This document shows positions 47,160 through 55,847 of a stretch of DNA of 64,000 nucleotides, piece by piece. Under the pieces are notes generated by a model that was not told the DNA's origin, ran no database searches, and saw only the letters and a list, made by a program, of their open reading frames with translations. A program made the position numbers and the translations under genes. The stretch covers positions 62,001 through 126,000 of the forward strand of contig JAJIRX010000244.1 in NCBI GenBank assembly GCA_023853785.1. The letters are read 5' to 3'. The DNA comes from Psilocybe azurescens. Its lineage: Eukaryota > Basidiomycota > Agaricomycetes > Agaricales > Agrocybaceae. Position 1 is the first letter of the stretch; the number at the start of each line of letters is the position of its first letter.

Positions 47160-48953
47160 CACTTAACAGTTCTCTTTATAAAACCCAAACTCAAACTATC
47201 ACACACTATAAGCAATCACCTATATTAACATATAGTAGATCCTTAGTTCCTATAAGCAACTGGGAACACTAGTCCACAGTCCTTAGTTTACTATAGGCAA
47301 CATCCTGAAACAGTCAGATTTCTTTGACAGTTGTCCCTAGTTACTATGAGCGATCACTAGCCTTTATAGGGTTCCCACCTGTACTTAACAATCCCCAGGG
47401 CAGTCTTACTATAGACAATTTTCTGAACAGTCAGAGTTCTCTGACAGTTGTCCCTGGTTACTATGAGTGATCACTAGCTATATAGGGTTCCAACCTGTAC
47501 TTAACAATCCCCAGGGCAGTCCACAGATGACTTATAAAAGCCTGCTTATCAAGTCTAATAGACCTGACATTGAATATAACAATGGCAATTGCTCACAAAA
47601 CCAGATAGTGCCTAATTGCTTATGGTGAACTGCAGTGTTTGATCTCTTATCACACAAATCACTAGTCCTCAAAGTATTAACACTAGAATTCTTATTCAGA
47701 GTAAATTCTGATATCAAATCTGGGGTGTAGATTACTGGGTTCCTATTCTAAGATACAGGGCTGTCTTTATAGACTAAATAGATACTTTGGCTTGTGATAA
47801 TTGAAAGAGACTAAGAGAAAAGGAAGGAAATGGACTGTGTACTGCCTAGCCTTTGCTGCACCAATTATAATAGTGGAAAGTACTAGTTTTCCTGGGCTAC
47901 AGCCCTTATTTGAAGATAACATTGTTGTCCATGCAGCAGTGCCTCCTTGGGTAGTGATCACCTGACTTATTTTATCAGATGGCTTGTGGCTAAAGCATGT
48001 CAGGACTAGATTGCTTAAGGGTATATTTCCTAGGAAACCCTACCAAGGTTCCCAAGCACAGTTGCTATTGGTTTAGGACCTTCTGAAACAGCAGGTGCCC
48101 TTATCATGAGGAAAGTTACCTCTAGTATCATGTGGCAATTGCTGGCTGGGCAATCCCTCACTCACATTGGCTGCATTACAAATTACAAGTTTTTATAGTC
48201 AGATCCAGTAGACTGCCATATGCTGAGTTGTACACAAGATTTCAATTGCCAATACATTTGGTCCATGGGGAAATCACCTGTGTGGCGCAGTGATGGCTGA
48301 TCCTGGAGCAGTTGATTGCATAATTTAGTCAACAGCCTTTGTGAAGCCTGGACATGGTGATTGCTTTTGCTAATTAATAAGGTTTACATCACTTGGTGAT
48401 CACTTGTTAAGAGACTGATGGGTGTTACCCCTTGTAAGAGCCAAGGTCATTTCTTAGGAGTTCTTCCTTGCATGGGACTAATAGCATAATCAATGGTACA
48501 GGTGATTGCCTTGGGTGCTCGGTTAGGGTTGCTTTGATAGCTGTGTAGGAAACTAAAGGTAGTCTTTGATTCGTAGCACTGATTAATAGGCCACACTACA
48601 CCTTAGTTAGTTTGTAAGGTCTGCTGTGCTTGTTGGCCCACTAGAAAGTGAAGCCTCAAAGCCTAATAGTCTGGCATATCTTGGTAGGGTTCCCTAGGAA
48701 ATATACCCTAAGCAATCTAGTCCTGACATGTCTTAGCTGCAAGCCATCTGATAAAATAAGTTGGGTGATCACTATCCAAGGAGGCACTGCTACATGGACA
48801 ACAATGTTATCTTCAAATAAGTGCCATAGCCCAAGAAAACTAGTACTTTCCACTATTATAATTGGTGCAGCAAAGGCTAGGCAGCACACAGTCCATTTCC
48901 TTCCTTTTCTCCTAGTCTCTTTCAATTATCACAAGCCAAAGTATCTATTTAGT
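47160..48953. mobile_element. Inverted-repeat element or debris between E and Copia fragment
   Basis: Arms of about 280 bp, 47772-48050 and 48668-48953, are inverted copies. Both contain ACTTTGGCTTGTGATAATTG, CTTTGCTGCACCAATTATAA or their complements, and TCAGGACTAGATTGCTTA. The outer edge of the right arm abuts the Copia LTR. The left side has a two-copy tandem repeat of about 120 bp (about 47300-47522, sharing TACTTAACAATCCCCAGGGC). The 47767-47961 and 48648-48995 ORFs are the same repeat read on opposite strands. No gene is recognised. Confidence 0.6.
47300..47522. repeat. Tandem duplication of a unit of about 120 bp
   Basis: Two units, each carrying TTTGACAGTTGTCCC or TCTGACAGTTGTCCC, GATCACTAGC, and TACTTAACAATCCCCAGGGC. 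Confidence 0.75.
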
Positions 48954-49215
48954 CTTGTTGGGAATGTGCTCGGACATTCCACACATTTATCTTGAAGATT
49001 TATCTTATTAATACTCTTACTAATATTATCTCGGCCTCGGCTATGCCATACATAGAAATATTTAGACGCTGGTAGATTATTCTAGTTACAGTAGATACAT
49101 GTATATAAGTAGCTGCGAAGTTTGTACAATAAAATTAAGAATTCCAAACATAAATTGTCAATAGGTTATGGGCCCCGTGCCTGTACATTAAAAACTCGTA
49201 CTTGAATTCTCAACA
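48954..49215 (+). repeat. Copia 5' LTR, 262 bp
   Basis: TG...CA ends with inverted pentamers. It contains ATAAGTAGCTGCGAAG near a possible TATA region (about 49108) and an AATAAAATTAAG polyadenylation-like stretch (about 49129). Confidence 0.7.
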
Positions 49216-49254
49216 GCCACACTCATCCTCATTTATTTTTAACTCGCAATCAAG

Positions 49255-50286
49255 ATGTCAGACGAATATAGCACGTCTGGACCCTACCGGATTCCCATGC
49301 TGAAGGCAGATAATTGGATGCCATGGAAGCGAAGAATGCTTGCAGTATTCACTGACCTTGGACTGGAAGACCATATTGCAATTGATGCAAAGGCACCAGA
49401 ATCAGCTGACCCCCGGAAAACCAACTGCACAAGAGCTGGAAGCTCAGAAGAAATGGAGAGAACAGGATGCAAAGGCACGAGTCCGAATTGAGCTGTCAAT
49501 CTCAGATTCGGAAATAATACACATCAGTGGTGCAGTCACAGCACGCCAAATGTGGGAACAACTTACCACAGTGAAGGAATCCAAAGGCCGACTTGGAATT
49601 TTGGCCACACGAAGGGCGTTGTACAGAGCAACAGCAGAAGAAGGATTCAATATGGTGGAACATATATCAAAATTGCGCCAGCTACAGGAGGAACTGCATG
49701 TTATGGGCAGCAAAGTACCAGATGAAGATTTTGTAATGATTTTAATCACATCACTTCCTGAGTCATGGGACACTTATACAACATCTTATCTTGGGTCAAG
49801 TGGGAATAAACCTCAATTATCATCTCATGAACTTGTGGCTATTCTCATGGAAGAAGATAGACGTCGCAAGTCTAGGTCTGGTGACTCAACACAGACATCC
49901 TTACAGGCTAGACAATCTGGCAACTCAAGGAACAACGGAAAATTCAACAAATCATCGGATTCATCGGACAAAGAATGTTACAACTGCCACAAAAAGGTCA
50001 CATATCAAAGGAATGTTGGGCTAAAGGTGGCGGAAGGGAAGGTCAGGGACCTAAAGGCCGAAGAGGACCAAATAGAGCAGGGCGCACAAATCAAGCACAG
50101 GAGTCAATCACATCAAATCTTAATGATGCATCATACATGGCATTTGCGCCTGCAGAACAACACAGAGAATTTTCGAAATATGATTGGATATTAGACTCAG
50201 GAACAACCTCACATATCTGTACCATGAAGGAGGCATTTATTGATTATACACCACTCAAGGATTCAACCATACAGGGCCTCAGATTG
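49255..50286 (+). pseudogene. Copia gag plus protease start, truncated by E2
   Basis: MSDEYSTSGPYRIPMLKADN, then WMPWKRRMLAVFTDLGLEDH, matches the N-terminus of Copia gag (DUF4219/UBN2 type). Further pieces are ARQMWEQLTTVKESKGR, LRQLQEELHVMGSKVPDEDF and ILITSLPESWDTY. A zinc knuckle C-x2-C-x4-H-x4-C (CYNCHKKGHISKEC) lies at about 49978-50020, and the aspartic protease start WILDSGTTSHIC at about 50187-50220. Two one-base frame changes are present: an extra C in CCCCC near 49412 and a missing G near 49996. Translation continues to about 50270, where E2 is inserted. Integrase, reverse transcriptase and RNase H are missing. Confidence 0.85.
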
Positions 50287-50605
50287 AGGTCTTTACACAG
50301 CCCCCATTTTTGGTCGGACTCCGGTCGGACTCCGTCGGACTTTCTATATTCAGAATGACAATTTTTCTGGTCTAGGACTGCTGAATTTTTCCGGTGAGAT
50401 TCCGGTGAGATTCTGGTGAAAGTCCGACCGGACTACAAGTCCAACGGACTGTCCGGGCGGACTGTCCACTGGAAATGACCGGACAGAACCAACAGAAGTC
50501 CAACGGAAGTCCAATGGAAGTCCATCGGAATCCCACCGGACATGACCATTGGAATTCCAGCAGACAAGTCCAACGGAATTCCAATGGAAGTCCAACGGAT
50601 GTCCT
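50287..50605 (+). repeat. 5' terminal GGACT-rich block of E2
   Basis: Inverted near-identical copy of 46744-47159, sharing TATATTCAGAATGACAATTT and CAAGTCCAACGGACTGTCCG. Confidence 0.85.
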
Positions 50606-50637
50606 TTTATTATAATTTATACTAGTATAGAAAAAAA

Positions 50638-50713
50638 GACACTAACGAGAATTGAACTCGGGCATCGGAGAATGCCGAACGTAAGCGCGATAAACCAACT
50701 GAGCCACAAAGGC
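50638..50713 (-). ncRNA. tRNA-like (A-box/B-box) segment inside E2 with a T7 terminator
   Basis: Minus strand reads GCCTTTGTGGCTCAGTTGGT (A-box TGGCTCAGTTGG), then GGCATTCTCCGATGCC, which forms a small hairpin, then CGAGTTCAATTCTCG, a T-arm with B-box GTTCAATTC. Seven T follow at the 3' side, a Pol III-type terminator. The T-arm pairs, but the acceptor stem and anticodon arm do not pair well, so it is a tRNA relic or tRNA-derived module and not a working tRNA. Confidence 0.55.
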
Positions 50714-50735
50714 TTATGGAAAATTATAAAATTAG

Positions 50736-52300
50736 TTAAATAGATAGTGATGCGGCCGAAATTCTCGGCACTGCTCGGCACGGGACAAACAACAACGCGC
50801 GCGTGACATATTGATGCCGCGTCGGTCCGTTGTTGATTCCGACCCCAACCATTTTCCTTCCACCACCACCACCGCCTTGTCGGTCGGAGCCAGGCGAGAG
50901 CCAACCCGACAGCGACAGAGGACGAGAAACGACCGCGACGGCCACACCGACGAGGACGAGGACGCGGAGCGACTGCGACAGCGACAACGAGGAGCGGACG
51001 AGGAGCAGCGGACGAGACCACGACGAGGACCGCGAGGGCGAGGGCAAGGGCAAGGGCGAGGACCGCGAGGACGACGGCTAGGACCACGACCACGACGGTG
51101 AGGGCCAAGACACCCGGCGTGGACCAGGATGAGGCGAGGACGGCGCGAGAGCAAGGACGGCGCGAGGGCAAGGAGCGACAGCGAGGCGAGTACGGCGACG
51201 AGGACGAGGACTGCGGCGAGGACGAGGACGACGGCGAGGATGAGACGACGGCGAGGGCGAGTACGGCGGCGGGGACGAGGATGAGACGACGGCGAGGGCG
51301 AGTACGGCGGCGGGGACGAGGACGACGGCGAGGGCGAGTACGGCAGCGAGGACGAGTACGGCCGGCGAGGACGAGGACGGCGGCGAGGATGTGGACGGCG
51401 GCGGGGGACGAGGAGCGACGGCGAGGGCGAGTACGGCGGCGAGGACGAGGACAACGGCGAGGGCGAGTACGGCAGCGGGGACGAGAGACGACAGCGAGGG
51501 CAAGTACAGCGGCGAGGACGAGGACGGCGGCGAGGACGTGGGCGGGGACGAGGACGAGGACGACGGCGAGGGCGAGTACGGCGGCTAGGACGAGGGACGG
51601 CGGGCGAGGACGTGGACGGTGGCGAGGCGTGGGCGGCGAGGCGGGACGTGCGGCGAGGACGTGGACGGCGGCGAGGACGTGGACGGCGGCGAGGACGTGG
51701 ACGGCGGCGAGGAGACGTGGGCGGACGGCGGGGCGTGGGCGGCGAGGGCGTGGGCGATGGACGGCGAGGGCGAGGACGAGGGCGTGGACGGCGAGGACGA
51801 GGACGAGGTCGTGGACGGCGAGGGCGAGGGAGCGGCTAGGACGTGGGCGAGGACGGCGAGGGGCGAGGACGAGGACAACCAGCGACGACGGCACCGACGG
51901 ATACCACCACGGCGGCGACAACACGCGGCGATGACACGGACACGACAACGACACCGACACGTACGCGACAGGTACGGACCAGCGACAGGTACGGACCGCG
52001 GCGACCAGCGACAAAGGGACCGACGGGTGCCAGGAGAGGCAACGGCGGACGACGACACCAACACGTACCACAACGGGTACGGACCGCAACGACACGTACC
52101 ACCACAGCGACAGCGAGGACGACAGGGAGACGACCACGACACGCTGACGACAGCAGCGACGCATACCACGACACGTACGGACGACACCGACCACGTACCA
52201 CAGCGGGTACGGTCGACGACAACACCCGACGGCGACACCGACACATACAACGACGGGTACGGCCGACCACGATGTCGATAACATGGACGACAGCACCACC
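50736..52300. repeat. GC-rich GAGGACGAGGACGGCGGCGA-type repeat block
   Basis: About 1.5 kb of short imperfect GACGAGG, GGCGAGG and GTACGGCG units, with a second type rich in ACGACAC and CACGTAC beyond about 51880. Both strands carry long open frames (minus 561 codons, plus 278 codons) rich in Arg/Gly/Asp or Pro/Ser/Arg, as expected from trinucleotide-like repeats. No protein family is recognised. It occupies the position of the minisatellite in element E. Confidence 0.75.
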
Positions 52301-52633
52301 AATGTACCCTCCGCCCCTTTTTCCGTTCTTTCTTTCTGTTTTTCTTTTTTGTTTCTTTTTTATTATGTTTTTATTTTATTTTTACCTGTATATAATCATG
52401 TAGTATATAGTTTTAATATATTATATTACATTGTCACATAAATTTAAGCTAAGATTAAAGTATTCCAGTTGGAATCCAATTGGATTCCATTCCATGTAAT
52501 TTAAAGTTGGACTTAGTGAAATTCACAAAGTCAGATAATAATGTAGTATATAGTTTTCAATATATTATATTACATTGTTACATGAATTAAAGATAAGATT
52601 GAAGTATTATCCTAGTGACCTAGCTTCCTTAAT
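52301..52633 (-). repeat. T-rich and AT-rich segment with an internal duplication
   Basis: AATGTAGTATATAGTTTT and ATATTATATTACATTGT occur twice (about 52398-52440 and 52540-52580). It also contains CCAGTTGGAATCCAATTGG. An inverted relic is at 29285-29620. Confidence 0.65.
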
Positions 52634-52684
52634 ATGGCTCCCAAAGCTTCCAAGAACATTGCTACTGTCCCTAACTCCCTCCCA
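52634..52684 (+). pseudogene. 5' remnant of gene 1 (first codons only)
   Basis: Plus strand reads MAPKASKNIATVPNS, the start of gene 1 at 44699 with two substitutions. The preceding ATCCTAGTGACCTAGCTTCC also matches the gene 1 upstream sequence. After about 14 codons it joins the 3' terminal block. This is the deletion junction that proves E2 derives from an E-type element. Confidence 0.8.
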
Positions 52685-52689
52685 AGTCT

Positions 52690-53044
52690 GCAATTAAACC
52701 AGTGACAGTCCACTGGACATCCACTGGACATCCACTGGACTCCACTGGACAGAGCACTCTTGGATCTGGTCTAATTAAGTGCTGAGAGTCCAGTGGAAGT
52801 CCAGTGGAAGTCCAACGGAAGTCCAACGGACTGGACAGTCCGGCCAGTTCACCTGTTTTCTGTCTTGAAGTGACTTGACCGGACTTTGACCGAATTTGGC
52901 CGGACTCTGACTGGACTGGTACCGGAATTTTCTCAAGTCCAACGGAATCCATTGGACGTCCAATGGACTGTCCATTGGAATTGGCTGGGTCCGGTGAAAG
53001 TCCGTTGGAGTCCAACGGAAAATGGGGGGCACTGTAAAGTACAC
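52690..53044 (+). repeat. 3' terminal GGACT-rich block of E2
   Basis: Inverted near-identical copy of 39196-39560, ending in GCACTGTAAAGTAC. Confidence 0.85.
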
Positions 53045-55350
53045 CAAATTTTTTGAGATGGATGGCAACATTTTCACGTTTGTAACAAATGCAGAACCAG
53101 GACTTAGTCCCGACCTCCTTGCCTAATCAGAGATACAGCAACTGCAGTGGTATTTAAGTCATCTATGTCTCAAGACATAACGCGTTTTGTACAGAACACG
53201 CGCTTACTCGATCCTTAATCATCATTCTACACCACTAGGACGTGGACTATTTTTGACAAAGAATAGTTATTTGGCTTCACCAGGACGCTGGATTCCAACT
53301 AAACGCCTGTACAGCCATATATAGAAGCGGTGGACGTCCGATTCGTCTCACGCGATCAAATTCCCTGATTGGGCGGTGCTCATAGCCCATTGCACCTGAA
53401 GTGCCATACACATAGATTAGAAGGTGGAAAAATCCTGTGGGTAACAGTTATGACTTCGTTAGGACATAACACTCACACACTCACATTGACAGCGGACAGT
53501 GGACAAATTGCATCCTACGTCAACCTTCACCAATGCCTTTTCACTGTCCTTGGTTGTGCATGTGTATTATTAATATAAGGAATCTGAGTTGAGAGAGACA
53601 TCAATGGCACTGTTTGAGGAATAGCAAAGATTGACTGACAGTAAATCCGTTCAACGGCCTGTTTGAGGGGACGCAGCTGGAGTGGATAAGATGCGGAAAG
53701 GATATACAAGGAAATACGGAACAGGCGGGAAAAGCGGAAAAGAAGAGCGAGTGGTGGTATGAGAGTGTCCCGTGGAGGCTATAGCTCTGGATTTGGTTGT
53801 ATCTTGTCGCCAGGACGTTAAACACAAGGCTTCGGATCTTCCTTTCTCACAAGTCGTTGATAATGGAATGAGAATGGACAATTTGGGAGGTCATGCATTA
53901 TGTATAACAAGTTGTAATCAGATATCATCGAATGCCTGTATTTTAAACTACACGCTGTCGTTCGGGTTTGGACCGAAAGCATTCGTTTTGAATGGTCGAC
54001 GAGTGTAAGGAGACGAGCGAGGAATAGAACAATAATAGATTCAGAGTATGTCAGGCGTGTCAATAGCCCATGATTCATTGTGCCGGGGATTGCGCAGCTC
54101 AGCGCTCAGAGGCTATATCAAGAATGATGGTGGATGGTCTGTGCCAATTGTGAACCACCTGTGGGACATCCCGAAAGCTTCCGGGCCACTCACAGGCTGT
54201 TGTTCGGTCCTGTGCATTCAACCTGGCATCAACTTCGTCCATGAGCAATGTGGAAGTCCCTTTCTGCTCATAAGTGGCTCGTCTTGATCTCCTCCACATC
54301 CAGTTGTCTTATACAATCTCATTTGCCTTGCATAACTACAGGCATAAATTCATTCGGATGGTACTGCTATGGCCCGGGCACCATAAATATCTTTAACAAA
54401 TCGTACCATGCATTCGCCCTAGTATCGCAGCTGCATAGGCACTCCAAGCTTGGTTCCAGATAGGTAATGCGCCTCAATTAACAGAGCGACACATACTATT
54501 TGAATGTAGAACATTTCCCATTAGACGAAATATTCACTTCGACTCTCTCGACAGTAAGTCCTCATTCCTCTCCTATCCAGTCAAGACTATGCTGTCTGAA
54601 TGTCTGCGACTAATGTATACTGGTATCCAACAGCTCGCGCCCGCAGTGAAGCCATGAAATTCGGATCAAACTGACGAATTCGCGGACTACAGTAACGGTT
54701 GTTCACTGCCTTTGAAACGTGGTCTATGTTTAGAGAGCAATTAGAGTGATGATTTGTGACGGAAAGTATGGTATAATACTGCTCAGAACTGGGAGACGTA
54801 CCCATCTGCCGTTCTTTGGAATTTCCTTCACAGGTTTAAATGGCGAATATGTACGTCTTCCCAATGAGAGACTCGTCAGCACCATTGTCTTAATCTTCCC
54901 ACCGCTGCTTCTGTGTATTCTACAGTTGCGCAATCGTCGTTAGTGAAGCATCCTCTACAGTCGTGTAGTCATCGCTACTTCCAAACTGCCTCATACACTC
55001 TGTTTCTCCATCCATGAGATGGTGATCGATGTCGGGTGATATTCAGCCCACTCGGTTCACAAGGGCACAGGTTTTTACCGTGGCGCGTGCAAAATTAGGG
55101 GGCGTGCAGGGGGGTGGAGGGGCTGGGGCGTGCATATCTGCGAATGGGTGTGCGATGTTGGAAAGTATTGCTACTGGGGTGTGCATAGACATACAACAAT
55201 GTTTTCTAGCTTGAGTGGGCATTAGAGTACATTTTAGTATATTTCTAAGTTGTACCCTTTATGGATTGTAGTAGCTAGTTTGTCTTTGTTAATAAGTGTC
55301 TAGGACATATATGTATCTTGGGTGTCTCAACAGGAGCCTGAGATGGGAGT
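53045..55350. other. Unassigned region, GC-balanced, possibly decayed host sequence
   Basis: CpG content is closer to the 1-9.8 kb island than to the AT-rich debris. Overlapping ORFs occur on both strands (for example 53818-54078 minus, 54048-54287 plus, 54730-54933 minus), but no domain could be read and no intron chain is convincing. A minus-strand pair near 54840-54600 (DHVSKAVNNRYCSPRIRQF, preceded by a possible intron) looks protein-like but is unidentified. 55085-55160 is G-rich with four or more G-runs (for example GGGGGGTGGAGGGGCTGGGG). Confidence 0.4.
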
Positions 55351-55359
55351 GGTAGCTAC

Positions 55360-55847
55360 CATCTGAATCATATAATCTGACAACTGTGGGAGAGCACTTA
55401 TTCAAGTTCTCATGAAGAATAGATATGGCTTATGATTGAGATGAAAAATATCATCTCAATCATATCTATTCCATTCATTTCAATTATTTCCACAATTTTG
55501 TTTATATTTTTCATTTGTAACTTTTTATCTCCACCATCTCTGCCACCTTTTCATATCTATCATATCTATCTTTCATTTTAGCAAACTTATTTTTGTATCT
55601 TTCATATTTTTGTATTCATTTCATATAAAAGATATAGAACAACCAATATACATGAAAGATATGAAAGATATGCTGCTTTATTGAAATAAATGAAATAGAT
55701 ACAAAAAAATGAAAGATATAAAAGAAATGTCAGATATAATTCAGTGATTGAGATGATATTTTTCATCTCAATCATAGGCCATATCTATTCTTCATGAGAA
55801 CTTGGATAAGTGCTCCCCACAGTTTTCAGGTTATATGATCCAGCTTT
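55360..55847. mobile_element. MITE-like element with TIRs of about 110 bp (488 bp)
   Basis: Left end CATCTGAATCATATAATCTG and inverted right end AAAGCTGGATCATATAACCT continue into a shared ACTGTGGG, AGCACTTAT and TCTCATGAAGAATAGATATG. Inside each TIR GATTGAGATG and CATCTCAATC form a small local palindrome. The 9-mer GGTAGCTAC lies at 55351-55359 and 55848-55856 and is the probable target duplication; its core is palindromic, so it might instead be part of the TIR. No ORF. Confidence 0.75.

Larger units (their letters stand above)
48954..50286 (+). mobile_element. Copia/Ty1-like retrotransposon, 5' fragment
   Basis: The LTR spans 48954-49215: TGTTGGGAATGTG to TTCTCAACA, 262 bp, with inverted TGTTG/CAACA ends. 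A 39-bp leader precedes the gag start. The element is cut at 50286 by element E2, and no right LTR or pol downstream of the protease start is present in the window. The left edge lies exactly at the end of an inverted-repeat arm. Confidence 0.75.
50287..53044 (+). mobile_element. Internally deleted DNA element E2 (2.76 kb)
   Basis: Starts AGGTCTTTACACAGCCCCCA and ends GGGGGGCACTGTAAAGTAC, the same two ends as element E but on the plus strand. Order: 5' GGACT block (50287-50605), tRNA-like segment on the minus strand, GC-rich repeat block (50736-52300), T-rich then AT-rich segment, the first 14 codons of gene 1 (52634-52684), and the 3' GGACT block (52690-53044). Genes 1 and 2 are gone between 52684 and 52690. 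It lies in the Copia fragment, so it is younger than that. The possible flank match CAGATTG (50280-50286) to CAAATTT (53045-53051) is too weak to call a target duplication. Confidence 0.72.

Noticed and set aside
50638..50713. Functional tRNA gene
   Set aside because: A-box, B-box, T-arm and T7 are good, but the acceptor stem and anticodon stem do not pair.
50617..52302. 561-codon minus ORF and 278-codon plus ORF
   Set aside because: Both derive from GAGGACGAGGACGG-type low-complexity DNA, and the minus ORF runs through the tRNA-like segment. No domain.
39196..53044. One 13.85-kb element with long inverted repeats spanning both GGACT blocks
   Set aside because: The blocks at 47159 and 50287 are outward-facing ends of two separate elements in opposite orientation, and a Copia fragment lies between. 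Two elements explain the order better, and no target duplication supports one.
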